From: Apostichopus japonicus
Lineage: Eukaryota > Echinodermata > Holothuroidea > Aspidochirotida > Stichopodidae
DNA: 64,000 bases
NCBI RefSeq assembly: GCF_037975245.1
Contig: NC_092562.1
Coordinates: 28,409,554 to 28,473,553 of the forward strand
Reading direction: 5' to 3'
Shown here: positions 1-13,193 of the stretch, piece after piece
Position numbering within the stretch: position 1 is the first letter of the stretch
Layout of the letters: the number at the start of each line of letters is the position of its first letter
Position numbers and translations under genes: made by a program
Notes under the pieces: model-generated
Told to the model about the DNA's origin: nothing
Databases searched by the model: none
Seen by the model: only the letters and a program-made list of their open reading frames with translations

Positions 1-1436
1 TGAAATATCATTTCTCGTAGGTCATTTTCTTTCACTTCATCAACAATCAGTTACTGGAATTTGTTTAATAGTGTATCATTTTTTTGACAACATTTTAGCC
101 TTGAAACACATGTAATTACATCTTTATTATTAAAATAATTTCCATCATGCATGAATTTGTCCTGACAACACTTACTCAAGCAATCAAGTGTTGTGTAGAT
201 TAAGTATATACGAGACTTATTGTACGCTACGTAAATTTACCAAACTACAGCTGTGTGTGGTTTTCGTTTGTTTACATAAAGCTAACGGTAGCAATTGCTC
301 AATGATATACCACAACATTAGAGAGAACAAGAATTTATTGAATCTCGTAAAAGCACTGGATTAATTACCGTAGAATATTTGAACAATTAGCATGGATAAT
401 TAACTGCACTTGTAGTGCTTAACTTGGGGCTAGTGCATGCTGAAATGTTTATGTTCAAATATATTGTGACAATTAAGAGCTCGAATTGTGAGTATGTGTG
501 TGTGACAGTGGGTAAGTGAAAGAGAGATTTTCAACGAACTGTGTATAAGATAGTTAACGATCGTTAAGACTAATTGAGTATTATATATAAATATAAATAT
601 TTATATTTATATATATGTGTGTATATTAAACAACGTACGAAAAGAAATATAAATTTACATCGTGAAATCCAGTCAGAGCATTATAGATAAACAAAGAGGC
701 AATTGGTAAAAATACCCTCACATTTGATCATTCGTATATGCAGTTTGCAATTATGCTTACTTGATTTCGACGTGTGTATATATACAACAGCCCAGCTGCA
801 ACAATCTTCTTCCTATGCGTCGTATACAATCCTTTAGCATTATGCTATAATTGCAAAGGACGTCATGAAATAAGTATAGTTGGAGTGGAATTTTAACTTC
901 AGTGGAGATGGACATGATTGCTGCATTTTATTGACTGTGTTTTATTACCGGTGTGTATCGTATTAATTCCTTTTAACTATTTATTGATAGAGGCCTGGTA
1001 ACCGCTCTAAGTCAGTTATTATAGCTTATTCGTACTGTTAATATTTTGTATAATGATTTTCGTTAGTCAGTAAATCAGTCTTTTCTGTATATTACCTTGT
1101 TTACAGTCGAGCATATCGACATTAGGTACACGTTCATTTGTACCTCCCCTTCCTTCATCCCCCCCCCCCCTGTGTAGGCTTCTGACATGTGCCTTCTCCA
1201 TGTACGTCATCATTATGTGTATACTCGATAAGTTATAACGATACGAGCATTATGTCCCTCCATACCAGTTGAAGAGCAGATCTACGAATTGAAAAATGAG
1301 GTCTTCTAAATCATAATTTTTTCTTCTGCAAATTTAGTTCACTCATTAAGAAGATAATTCCACTTTTACGTGGATGGGATGAAGATCGGTGAATCGCCTC
1401 AGTACAGATGAAGTTGACAAATCCAAAGGTTGACCA
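1..1436. other. AT-rich upstream region, no gene seen
   Basis: No convincing coding exon on either strand. It should contain the promoter and 5' UTR of the gene that starts at 1437, but I could not place a transcription start. An AT palindrome lies at about 571-616 (TATAAATATAAATATTTATA type), and a run of ten C lies near 1160. Everything else is unremarkable. Confidence 0.5.
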
Positions 1437-4400
1437 ATGATGACAGATTATGACCGTTACCTCGCCGATGACCATGAAGAGGAGTCCAACTGGGTTGAGT
1501 TACTGGTTGAGTTACTCCAAGAACTCTCAAAGAAACATGGAAATATTCCAAACTATTTATACAGGGCCATCAATGAGAGACCAGAAAATGCTGCATCAGT
1601 ATCGACCATGTTCGAGGAATCGTGTTCTCACTCGAAGCAGGGAAATGGTTCGAGAAAGCCTGAGAAAGAGGAGGACAGCCTGGCCAGTCCAGAGGTACAC
1701 AGGAGGAGTCCAGGAGTCGACTCTGGCTGTTCGGTGGGGTTTAATGATTATGAAGATGAAGATGATGAATACACTATAAATCGTGGTGAAAACTCAATGA
1801 AGAAGATTTTTAAAGACTTGGTATGTAAAGCAATGATTTGTTTTTAAACATTACGTACAATATGAACAAAATATTTCTCCGAAATCCATTATACTTTCAG
1901 GAATTGCAATATACTAAAAATATGATAAAGACAAAAAGTCTGTGGGATATGAGGCCCTGTTATACGGAATTTATTGCCCATCAATTGTGCAGTAATATAG
2001 TGACATCGGTTAATATCACTTTCAGTTTTCAAAATATACTTTCCGGTGTAGCAACTTTTTACTTTTCATCTCATGATGGCTCTTGAGTTAAGGCTTCACA
2101 TAATTAGACCCAGGATTGGTCGCTTAACTATTCAAATGCCGGTTGTAAGCTGTGATCAAGTGCGATATATGTAAAAGTATTCGTATCCTAAATATATACT
2201 AACGCGATGTAATCAACAGTTAACAATACACGAAAAACGATTACATATCCTATATAATCTTAAATTCTCTTTACCTGTTTATAACAGCAGGCGATTAACA
2301 ATTACTCTATCTTCTTGTTGGCAAGTTGCATAAGTTTCAATCGAAAACAAAATACTGCTTTAAGCGGAATTAAACTAAAAATAATTTTTTTTCCATACTT
2401 ACCAAACATCATCCTCATTGATATACTTAAGACAATGTGTAGATAAATTTAAAAGGCAAGCAGTCGTAGCGTGCAACAAAGAATGAAATCCACGATTTCG
2501 AATCTCATTTTTAAGATTTTCAAGATTTTCGAGAATGCCTCAGTGGACAAAGTTACTAACCTCCTACTTCAAAAAGTATACAATTTGTGAAACTCAATGT
2601 GTCGTTATTTACATTGTACAACCTGCTAATCCATTTGTTTATAATAAACCAAACTTAGTACAATTACTGTGAGATTAATTATTAATATAGTTTATTACAA
2701 ATTGTCAGCATAATATTAGTTTTTTTTTATAAATATGGAATCTCTAAATGTTGCATGAAGGTATAATGTAATATTGATGTGAATCCTCCAGCCTTATACT
2801 ACTCCTCATGTATGTAATGAAACGAAGCCTACAGAGGAAAATACGTTTAGCTAGGTTATTGTCTGTTGTTGCTGTGCCTTTCAACACGGAGCAAAGTCCA
2901 AAACACTAATTTAAGTTTTTGAAATACTAGAACAACTACATTATTTTATCATTTGATTATTTTTACACCTATTCTTTTAAGTTTGTAGGTTAACACTTAT
3001 TGCTCTGTTTCCTCAGTAATCAAACTTTCGGTCGGTGTTTCATACAAGTAATCACGAACACTGCACGTACGGTATTACGTTGTGACATCCACCCTTACAT
3101 TTGCAAAATTGACGCTCAAAGACAGAAGAGTTATGTCGATTACTCTTTAGAAAATTAGTTTAAGTTGAACCTAAGGATCTGATGCCATCCGAGAACTATT
3201 TACTGGTAGTGCCTAAATTACCTACGTCATCTGTTTCAACCTACACCGTGCGTGTTTCGCGGTTGCTCTCATACGTCACGTCCGGTCATATAGTAGAACT
3301 GGAAAACAATATAATTCCAGCTTGAGCTCGCCCAATACGTGGTAAACTGCAACCTCATCAACTAGTACACAAACAGGAAACCTTCGCACGAAATGCAGAT
3401 TTGAGATTTTGTTTTTAGAATGAGGCTTTAGATAAAAACATCTCAAAGACTTTGGGGCTTTAGTCGGGTTTAACATATAAGTAGTATAAGATTCGTGTTC
3501 TGTTAGTACTAAATGAAATTCATTTGTTGCAGAAATAAATAGTATAGTAAGCCTAAGCCATTTCCTTGATAACTTTGAATTTTCATGTAATTCATGATGT
3601 CAGCTTTGTTGAAAAATGCTACAAGCTGTGATAATGAAGTTGCTGACGATACCGTTTTATGTACACACTTAATTTCAAGCAAATTTATCACGGCTGCGTC
3701 GAAACTGTTGTAGATCTGTTGTGGCATATATGTATATCAGTTCAGCGAACTAATAAGGTGTATATAGATATATTGTTTTGACATTAATGCCACTAGTAAT
3801 AATATCATATTTTCTGCTTCATCAAGTCTTGTGCAGAATCATATACCCTATATCAATCGCTCGCACACCAAGCTTTCCTTATAGTGGAAAGTGGATGTTC
3901 CTGAAGTTCATCTTGATTCTCTGTTAATATCGTAAAAGCATTGGTCAAGTCTAAACGTATAATTTGTATAGCGGCTAGCTACAGATAGCAGCAAAACCAC
4001 AAGCCATTGTTGCGTTTCTTACAGTAGTAAGCCGCCTGTTCCATAAATCTTTCTCTCTGCTGAGAGCTATTATTTAAAGTATATGTCATATTATCTTGTT
4101 AAATTAGTTCGACTTTGTATTCATACTTCCAAACTGACTATATATGTGAAGTACATTATCTAAGAAGCCATCAACGTAATTACACTACGTGACATTCCAC
4201 TTCAGTATGCAAAGATACGAGGTAAGGCAACTTTATGACCTTAAGTACCATACAACGTCAATTATGTACGCCATATAAAATGTCCCAAATTTCAGTGTTT
4301 GACATTTTTAGAACTCAATGTCTGCATCAAGATTTCAGAACAGCATCTCTTTTTTATTACCATAATAGAGTAATCAGCAGCATAAAAGAAAGAGCAGGAA

Positions 4401-7061
4401 GAGGAATGACAATGATCTGGGCCCAGGGCAAGCACGGTCTCTCCAACAGCGGCATAGCAAGCAATAAGAAAATGAGGGGTCTACCACAACCCCCTCCCCC
4501 AGCCCCTCCCCGCGCACCCACGCCTTGCCCGGAGCATTGATTAGGATGTAAAAACTTTAAAATGAGCGGTAACTGTGATTTGCACCGATTCTCAAATGCC
4601 AGTCCCAGCAGAATGCTAATGTATTTACGTGCCTCGGCAATATCCTTTTAACACTTTTGTTAGTAACGTTGATGACAACATACAAACATGGCCAGGAGGT
4701 CTACGTGATAAGCAGCAACATGCAACCGTGGCTTATGCGATTCACAATAGAAATTTACGTTAGCATACTAATCTTGTAATCAAACAAACCATATCAAAGA
4801 TAAGCATTCTTTAACTTCGAATTAATCTCCTCCTCCCGTTCATTCAAACATCCCTTTGAACTCTGTACTTGTCAGGGTAAGTACACATTGTGATTGTGTT
4901 GGAACATGGTGTACACCGGCTGATATGACATAACAAAATCACTTTGTGGTACTGAGGTAAATTTAGATAGATCTTGGTTGAAGTGTTTGCACGTGTTAAA
5001 ATGGAGACGCTATACAGTCTGTGGATTGGCAGGGAAAAATCCCGGATCAGAATCATGCAATGACCGCTACAGAGAATTGAGGATATGAACTAATAACTGG
5101 AAATCATAGAAGTAAAATAAAGAGCAAGAATTATCTCAGAATACTACAGCTTCCGGGTACTTCGACACCTGCACCCCCACTGGGGCTTTCAAATATATTC
5201 AAGTGTGTTGTTTTGCTTTACTAAATCACTTTACTAAATCAGAGAAAATTGAATTAATGAAAAGTGAAAATGTTACAGCTGAAGTCCTCAGGACCACTCT
5301 CAGGGCTTAGTATATGCTATATAGAACTTAAATGCATCTCTCTGACACGTATTTGCGTGTTTATAAAACTTGCTACGAGAAAACAAGAAGTCTCAGAAAC
5401 GATATTTCCCACTATAGGCTTCTGTTGTACAAGAAAAGTAACTTCTCTTTCTAACACGTATTTATGTGCTTCAAAATTGGTAGCAAAGCCAATATTTATC
5501 TCAAAATGTTGCAGCTTTAGGAGGCTTCGCCACACCCCTCAACTCTCAGCAAATAACAGTGTACACAATTGGAATACTTCAGGTGTACACGTATACAGCT
5601 GTAATTATAAAGCAAATTATCCCTTTTTAAGGCGTTACTCAGTCAGTTCCTGAAGTAGGTCTCAACAAAGTTAGTCGGTCTCAAAATCGAGCTACCATTT
5701 CATCTAACGCATGTGATATTATATTGCCACCAGGAGGTGAAAAAAACTTACATTCCCTTCAATTAATTACCTGTTTATTTTTGAAACGTTAAACTCTTTT
5801 ATTTTACTTTTACATTGATTATGCAAAATTTATTTATCTGTAATGTTTCTTTTGTTTCTTTCAGCATGACTTGAGGCAGACGACCATCTCCTTGACCAAG
5901 AAATTCATAAATATATTTGATGTTATTGAAGATATTAAATACATGAATGAAAACACAAGCTCTCGAGAATCTTTGTCCAGTTCCGTGTCAGGATCTCAAG
6001 AACACTTATCCCAGAACCAAAGGCAAAGACGGTATCATCTTCGAAAGCTTAGTCGATCTGTCCCGAATGCCCGAGGAGCCTGTCCAGACGTCATTAACAG
6101 ACAGCATCGGAAGCAATCGGAAGACCTTCGTCTACAACTCTTTGTCGAGCAAACACAAGATGCAGGCATAGACAGTAATAAGAAAACTGCTTCATCTGAA
6201 GGCAAACTATATGAAACGGTTGTTACCAAAAGTCCAAGGAGGGCATCCGATGATTCAGCGGCTAGGATTCCAAAAGTAACTGAATCTTTGCACCGTCGTT
6301 CAAGTTCTTTGAGTTATGGAGAAAAGAAGGAAGATCAATGGATGCAAAACATATTGGATATAGACAAACAACACCGATCGAGCCCGAGTTTCGCCGACCT
6401 TCTTCGTGCTCAGACCGATGAAATCGGTCATTATTTTCAGTTTGATGGACCTGCCATAGTTAACAATTGTGTCAATGGTGATGGCAGCAACGATTCAGTC
6501 GCCGTAGACGTTGATGACATATCAATGGAAGTTGACAAAGTTCTAGAATCACAGCCAGAGAATGAAATTGATTTAGATGCAGTTAATGATAAATATGACA
6601 ATCTAGATGAAGATATTATACCAGCCGAAAATGTTCAACAACATCCGACGGAGAATCACGATGTAACTACATCGCCTCCGTATAGCCCATCATTAGTTAA
6701 TGGTGACAGTCCAAGAAGAAGTTGGCTTCATGGAGAGGGGAGGTCTAGTTACCATGAACGGAGAGAAAAGACTGACACGGAAGAAAATGAGACCAGATCA
6801 AGATCGCGTAGCCTTCATATCATCGAAGCAAACACCTCGGACGAGGATGATCAAAATGGCCACCATGATGATAAATCCAAGGAAACAATACCAAAGAAAA
6901 AGCCGAAGAAGAAACTGCAGAGAAGTCCGACGTTTCATAGTACGAAGAAATACAACCGGCCAACTCCAACCAAAAAGGAAGATACGAGTCTTAGTCCACT
7001 GTCTCCCAGATATATCAAGCTTTTGTTAATGCTAGAAGAAGGAGAGGCTACGGATTTATAG
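1437..7061 (+). CDS. Uncharacterised acidic/basic disordered protein, two exons
   Basis: I do not recognise this protein. Exon 1 is 1437-1820 and ends TTG|gtatgt. Exon 2 is 5865-7061, preceded by tttcttttcag. Both junctions are phase 0, so the joined frame gives about 526 aa. An in-frame TGA at 1431-1433 supports the ATG at 1437 (or the adjacent ATG at 1440). Residues about 18-48 look helical and leucine-rich (WVELLVELLQEL), then come acidic stretches near the end of exon 1 (DYEDEDDEY). Exon 2 opens with a predicted helix (KKFINIFDVIEDIKYM). It continues as Ser/Arg/Asp/Glu-rich low-complexity sequence with several SP motifs and a Lys-rich patch (KKKPKKKL), and ends LLLMLEEGEATDL. The lysine patch could be a nuclear signal and the SP sites kinase targets, but that is inference. 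No signal peptide or membrane segment is evident. Further upstream exons cannot be excluded. Confidence 0.6.
1821..5864 (+). other. Intron of the 1437-7061 gene
   Basis: A 4.0 kb intron with canonical ends (gtatgt and tttcag). It is AT-rich, and I see no terminal repeats, no LINE or hAT coding remnants and no conserved exon in it. Short open frames here (for example near 4235-4540 and 5264-5653) have no coding character and are best read as chance. Confidence 0.5.
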
Positions 7062-10000
7062 ATCAGTTAAAATTATATGTCTCTGGTAGTTTAATGTTTA
7101 CATGCAGTGCAGGAGTATCCAATAGGCAGATGAGGCGATTACCCAGCTGCCTGGGAATCAATGTGCATACGTGAACACTTCCAGTCAAGGCATACTAAAA
7201 CCTTTCTATTTTCAGTCGTGCCTGCCTAAGTTAATCATGGAAGGGCGTAAACATATGATGCCTTTGTGCACAAGGAATTGTCAATCCGGCACCTATGTGC
7301 ATAAGAAATTTTAGCTCAAAAACAATTATGACCAAATTACCAATCAAATCGGTGCTATTCACTTTCTTCGGGGATGTGGTTGGGGGGGGGGGAGCTTCGA
7401 TGGAGATTAAAGAATAGACGATATCATCATTTTTGTGTGCTACCTTTTCGATAGTCTGGGCCAAAAATTCCAGGTGTAGTGGTCTTTGTTTACATCGCTC
7501 CATTTATAGTTGTCGGGGATAACTCTAGCGCCGATATGAACAGCTGTGCATCTGGTCTTTAAAGATAAAGGTGTTACCATCTACATTAGTATGTAGGCTA
7601 TTGCTATAAGTAATCAATGGTGTTTTAGATCATCATAAATTTCGATTTATTGAAGCGAAGGTTAAACTGAGGCAATTATTTCCACTGACGCTTCCAATGT
7701 GCTTAACAGATTTTCTGTACTCGATTTTCTGACAAACAAATATCTTGCTCTCAACCAAATTACCATTTCCCAATATGTTACGCCAATGTACTTATAACGT
7801 TATAACGGATTCCATTTTATTTTTAATTAGAAGTAATCAGGTAATGAATGCACATAGACATCAAACATTTTTAACTGTCTATAATCATTTATGCATAACA
7901 ACAAGGGCTGCTTTACAAGTCGATTATTTACTTACTTACAATGGAGAGGCTAAAACTAAAATATTTCTTACATGAAAAATGCAAGTATACTTCCGACAAT
8001 TACTTAAGGCTGCTTTTTTTTTTAATTTTAGGCATCAATAGCATATTTTTGTTCACATTAAAAACTAATTTTTACTCTGCAATTGTACGCAGAAAATGTT
8101 AATTGGTCTTCTCGTCGTGTCTTCATTCTCTACACCACCGCCACGCCTGTGTTTGGTATCGTTCACTGCAGGCTATTCTCTTCGAGTTTACAAATAGAAT
8201 ATTAGGTCTGATAACGAATTCGACGAAACAGTCGTAGCATGCTTTTTACAATAAACTTGCACGGGATTATTAACTTAATTATTATTTTATTATTATATTT
8301 ATGAATATTAACTTTAAAATTGAAAAAAAAAATAATGTTAATGTTTTTTTAAATTCTGTTATTAAATAGGTTAAGGTTACTGAGATGTCTGATACAACCA
8401 TGCAAGGTTTAGTCATTGAGAGAAGTAAACTTCTCAGCGATAATGGTAATGTTGGCAACATTTCTAGTGATGGTTGGGCAGTGTAATGAACGGAACCAGG
8501 ATATAAATCATCTTAATTCATTTCAGTTTTATCATACCTCCAGTTGTCAACACAAAAAGGCGAGTAAACAGCACAAACACAGACCGATTATGGTTATTTT
8601 AGTTAATTCTGCCGACTGAGCCAATCAACCACTTTCGGTGGTCTCTTAGCTACGGTCAGTTGTGCTTTTCGTCCCTATAGTGATAACAACTGCCTTTCCG
8701 TATTTTTTGTTTGTTTTTGCGTCAATATTCTCTTGTCTATCAATTTGCCAATTTCCTAACTAAGGTTATATTGCAAATTATTGTATGATCTAACGTCTCA
8801 GTCTAAATGTCGGTGTTTATTTGGCGACGTTTATGACCAAACTGAGGATGTCATGCCAACAAAATAAAATGGTTTAATTTTATAGGCACTACCTGAATCT
8901 TCCCATTGATCAGTACTATGTAAGCGAATTCAATGATTAATATTATTGTACTATTGATCTTTACAACATGTTTAGTGTAACATATTGATTAAATAAGCCT
9001 AATTCGAAGAGCGACAAGTTCTTGTTAAAATATGTATGATATTTTTACCCATCTCAGAACATATACACTTATTATTCAACAGAATACGTTTATTGTCACG
9101 TTATATTTTAAACACGATCGACGTATTGCAATTAATAAACCCGGCATTTGTTTTTCGATGGTCTTCGTCACACCTCAGCTTAATTTTCAATTTTAACAGA
9201 ATATAAAAACATAAAGTCATATTAATTGTGACATAAAATTCCTTGTTTGGGTTTATTACGCGAAGCTGGTACACTCAGATAAGACAGTCAGATAATTCGA
9301 TAATTAATCAAACATTTTGTAATATGTAAAAACATTTCTAAAATGTAACATCATTTGAAATTCTTTTGTAAAGTATATTCTTATATACACAGTATGTTAT
9401 TGTGCAATAAAATATTGGTACTTCTTGTTGTTATAATAATATACTTATAAAAGGGGAAATGTACAAGAATATAACACTTTGTCACTATTCTATGACTTTT
9501 TATAAAATTACGTAAGGTTTTAGAAAACAGAGTAAAATATAATATTAAACGACACAAATTCCTTATATTTCCAATAGTACAGATTAAGAGGAAAAAACGA
9601 AATATAAGATGCACACAAAATTTGTTTTTTTCTTCTTTTGTGTTATGTATAGTATGGTGTTTTACAGGTCTCAACTACTATAATAATCCAATTGGGTAGA
9701 CAATCTGTCACCTACATGGAAGTTAAAACTATTCTACACTGTCAGTTGCAAACTCCATTTCACCTTTCATTCCCAACTCTTTCATTCCCAACTATTTCTA
9801 ACTAATAAATCCTTCCTTAATGCACTGACAGTATAGGGTGCACGGTCGTCTGTGACGTCATCCTATCATGTGCCCAGTATGTCAGCAAAATGAAGCTTCA
9901 CTTTATTGTTTTATAATGTTGCTAATTGAATTGATATGTGATTCATATTTGCTTAGTTGTCAACCTATCTTTTCTCGAAATTGCAATCACTGTGTCAGTG

Positions 10001-10077
10001 GATAAATCATTTCTACAGTATAAGGGGGAGGGAAAGGGAGGGGGGTGGAGCTCTTTTGCCATTATGATTATCACTTG
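7062..10077. other. Downstream/intergenic region without recognised gene
   Basis: It begins with the 3' UTR of the preceding gene, whose end I could not fix. AATAAA-type words occur (for example near 8860) but are far from the stop codon. The rest is AT-rich with a poly-G run near 7381 and many stop codons in all frames. I see nothing further. Confidence 0.45.
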
Positions 10078-10078
10078 C

Positions 10079-10125
<47 letters not shown>

Positions 10126-10250
10126 CCTATATATATAGGCCTATATATATATATATAGCTATATATATACCTATATATATACCTATATATATATCTATAT
10201 AAATATATTTATAAATATATATATAAATATATTAATAAATACATATTGAT
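10078..10250. repeat. (TA)n microsatellite with AGGCCTA interruptions
   Basis: About 45 bp of pure TA dinucleotide, then TATA blocks separated by AGGCCT, CTATATA and ACCTATATA variants up to about 10250. A simple repeat. Short open frames reading Tyr-Ile repeats come from it. Confidence 0.85.
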
Positions 10251-10339
10251 AACTTGTAGTTAAATGTCATACATTGGTTTTATTGCAAAATGTTGCATCA
10301 GAGACCGACAATTCTCAAGTTTAATTGTAAGACACGATA

Positions 10340-10867
10340 CGAAATTCGACGTTGTTAGGCAAAGTTAGTGCCTGGTGTGACCGAAATAAAATGGCAATCA
10401 ACACCACTAAAACGAAGGTATTATTGATGGGATCTGATCAGAGACTGGCTTTATTACCTGACAATGCAAATACTCTTTCTGTGACACTCGGGGGCAAAAT
10501 TCTCAAGACTGTCAAATATGAAGAACTATTAGGTGTAAAAATTGATAACAATTTATCCTGGCATATTCAGGTTGACAACGTTTGTAAAACAGTCTCAAAT
10601 CGCCTTGCCTTACTGAGACGCATACAACCATATTTTGATTTAAATACGAAAATTATCTTCTATAATGGGTATGTACGACCCATTCTAGATTATTGTAGTA
10701 TAGTCTGGGGTACGTGTGGAGCAAATGATTTACAAAAGTTGTTACATATGCAAAAAGCAGCAGCGCGTATTATTACGAACTAGGGAAGATATGAAAGCTC
10801 GACAGAATTATTTAAAATGCTAAAGTGGCACCCTGTCGATACGCAAATACGTATACGACGATTGATC
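10340..10867 (+). pseudogene. LINE reverse-transcriptase C-terminus, left half of a split copy
   Basis: The frame from 10352 encodes a stretch typical of the end of a non-LTR reverse transcriptase. It has WCDRNKMAINTTKTKVLLMG, then LLGVKIDNNLSW, then YNGYVRPILDYCSIVWG, and a tail resembling KAAARIITN. The 5' part of the element is missing (5' truncation is usual for LINEs). One in-frame TAG at 10781-10783 shows it is dead, and the same frame then continues to about 10867. There a DNA transposon (10873-17320) interrupts it, and the frame resumes at 17321. The exact LINE clade (Jockey, CR1 or RTE type) was not determined. Confidence 0.8.
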
Positions 10868-10872
10868 ATGAT

Positions 10873-11230
10873 AGACTGGTTCCATTTCTCATAAAGAAAC
10901 TTGTCGAAGGCATTTTTGAGTACAAGCAATTGAAATGGTTCTTCTTAAGTGAAATTTTATGCTGATTACAGAAAGTCTGGTCCCCAAGCTGAATTTTGAA
11001 AAGAAGCATGCCTAATTTGCATAAATTCAAAATGGCCGACATTTTGATGAATTTTGTGCATAACACAAGATTTAAAGGACGTAAAGACTTTGTTCTTGCG
11101 TCAATACCCTTGTTTGTAAGGTCAAAGAATGCAATTATAATAATAGTTGTATCATTGGGTCATAAGTTGACCCTTAATTTGCATAAATTCAGAATAGCCA
11201 CCGTTTTGATGCATAACTGAAGATTTAAAA
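10873..11230 (+). repeat. Left terminal inverted repeat with about two subrepeats
   Basis: Two related blocks start with a TTTGCATAAATTCAxAATxGCC-like segment (near 11016 and 11178) and run through AAGATTTAAA. They correspond in inverse to the right-end block. Subterminal tandem blocks of this kind are often transposase-binding sites, which is inference here. Confidence 0.7.
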
Positions 11231-11982
11231 CCCTTTGAATCCTAATGTCGGATGATCCAACAAAACAAGCGATCAATTTCAACAACATTCTAGCTCCGTA
11301 ACCCAGTACCCCCCCCCCCCAAAAAAAAAGCCTGAAAACGGTAGAGCTTTTTAATCTGTAGCCAGTTAAGCATAGGCCAATTATAGAAGATTTTACAGCA
11401 GATTTTCCAAGGAATGGGTATATGGCCAGTCTGGGGCATTTTACTACATTGCGCAATCACGGAATGACCGCACGGTGGATTCGTAATTAGTTTTCCAGTG
11501 AAAACAGCTCAAATACACGTACAAACAGTCAGAAAAAGGCTGAAAAGGTCAGTATGAATGCAAGGAATAATACTAGGGTAATTATCTCAAGCTATTAAGC
11601 CAATTTCTTGGTGTTTCGGGATGAATGTCTGGTAGGTAGGCCTAAAGCCTAGTTTAGTTTAGCCTAGCCTAGTGTGTGAAGTTAATAGGCCAATGAAGTT
11701 AATAAGCCTGGTCTAGGCCTAGCTTTATGTAGGCTTAGTCAGTTATTGTGTGAGGTTAATAGGCCAATGCTTTGATCGTGATTCACGACTGTTCAAACGT
11801 GATTTACGACTATTTTGAAGAATATCATGGCTCAAACATAATATTTCTGGAATCCTGACTAAATGCCCGTTCCATTGATATAGGTTGCCATCAGTGACAA
11901 AAATATCTAGTTTTAGAGTAAAAAAATAGTTTCATTAAATGCACTAAATAACTTTCGGACCACAGGGTGTCACAATATTTGA

Positions 11983-12987
11983 TTGTTTCATCACTTTTCA
12001 GATTACAAGACTTTAAAACGTGTTGAGTTGAGAATGGATCCGGTAATTTGCTTGAAGAGACCATCTTCTGTAGACACCACGCTATGCATACTTTGCCAAG
12101 AAAGAGGCGGTAAACTTAGCAAACCCGGTACACAAGGAATGAACACTTTAACCAAAGCAACTGCAACTAGAAGAAAATCAAAGAATGATAACTTCCGGGA
12201 AGTAACTGACCGCCTTACAGGACTTTTGAACTCTGAACCAATACCAGCTTTAACATGGCACATGAAATGTTACCGTCCATATACAGACAGTACCAAACTG
12301 AAGAGATTGGAACCAATATGTAGCTCAAGCAAATCTGCAGATGATGAAGCCTCCAGCAGCACCCCTTCGCAAACCTGGTCCTCAAAACGCCGAAGTAGTG
12401 TAGCTCCAATTAACTGGAAACTTTGCATGTTTTGTCAGAAGTTTACTCAACAGAGACTTAGATCTATTATGTCGCTTGAATTAAGTGAGAGCATATTAAC
12501 AGATGCTAAGTTTCATCAAACAATGGGCATTCACCTTTCTGGTATAAATGATCTAATAGCTGCAGAAGGGCAATATCATCTGGAATGCTTGGGATATTTC
12601 CGACGATCCGTAGCAAAAACTCGTTCTTCCGCTGGAACTGAATTCTCTGATGTGCCAATGGAGTGGCTCTGTACAGAACTAAGATATGCAGCAGAGAAAG
12701 GCCACGTTCTTTGCCTAGATGATGTGTGGAATCGGTACATGACAATCGCAGAGGAGTCAAATATACCGATACCGAAGTCATTTATTAGTCGCCGAGCTAA
12801 TTTCACTACCAAATTGCGGTCGAAAGTTGAGGATGTCATAACCTTTGTAGTTTCAGAGGGACCTCGTTCAGAAACACGAACCGTTTTACTCCCAATAAAG
12901 TATACTGGTTCTGTAATGTATATCTGCCAATCAACCGCAGAAGCCAAGGATGACGAACGTGCTAACGATACCACCGTATGTGCCTGA
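11983..12987 (+). CDS. N-terminal part of the transposon-encoded protein
   Basis: An open frame of 334 codons. It may begin at the first ATG (11983) or after an acceptor-like cacttttcag at 11992-12001, with a methionine at 12034. It shows two metal-binding-looking units: CILCQ followed by HMKCY, and CMFCQ followed by YHLECL. These suggest paired C2HC-type zinc fingers, as DNA transposases often carry at the N-terminus. It ends in a TGA at 12985-12987, but the neighbouring frame is open from 12917 and continues the protein, so a frame change lies between 12917 and 12984. It is probably the first third of the protein completed by the frame at 13194-16643. Confidence 0.6.
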   Translation: MFHHFSDYKTLKRVELRMDPVICLKRPSSVDTTLCILCQERGGKLSKPGTQGMNTLTKATATRRKSKNDNFREVTDRLTGLLNSEPIPALTWHMKCYRPYTDSTKLKRLEPICSSSKSADDEASSSTPSQTWSSKRRSSVAPINWKLCMFCQKFTQQRLRSIMSLELSESILTDAKFHQTMGIHLSGINDLIAAEGQYHLECLGYFRRSVAKTRSSAGTEFSDVPMEWLCTELRYAAEKGHVLCLDDVWNRYMTIAEESNIPIPKSFISRRANFTTKLRSKVEDVITFVVSEGPRSETRTVLLPIKYTGSVMYICQSTAEAKDDERANDTTVCA

Positions 12988-13193
12988 AGACGACACTTTT
13001 ATATCTTTGGTACATGTAGCTCTGAAGATTCGTGGTGATTTGATGGCAAAAGAAGGCCACAAAGGTTTGTCAGTCAGTGAAGAAGATTCTCTGGAATGTA
13101 TCCCAGATAGCCTCTATCTGTTTTTGAATCTTGTATTCAATGGTACCACTCAGCTTGAAAATGAAAACATAGGCGAAGGAGAGAGAGAATACA
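12917..13193 (+). pseudogene. Middle segment of the transposon protein, in a shifted frame
   Basis: This frame is open from 12917 to 13360 and carries coding-looking sequence up to about 13190 (PDSLYLFLNLVFNGTTQ). It links the N-terminal frame to the main frame, which is open from 13173. The second shift falls at or near a GAGAGAGA run at 13181-13188, a natural site for an indel. Both changes are +1 in the reading direction. A small intron is possible but I see no convincing pair of splice sites. Decay is the simplest reading. Confidence 0.5.

Noticed and set aside
1450-1779. Alternative frame overlapping exon 1 of the first gene
   Set aside because: No splice partner and less protein-like; the 1437 frame joins to 5865 in phase.
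9381-9674. 97-codon minus-strand frame
   Set aside because: AT-rich composition with Phe/Ile/Asn bias, no motif and no splice context; likely chance.
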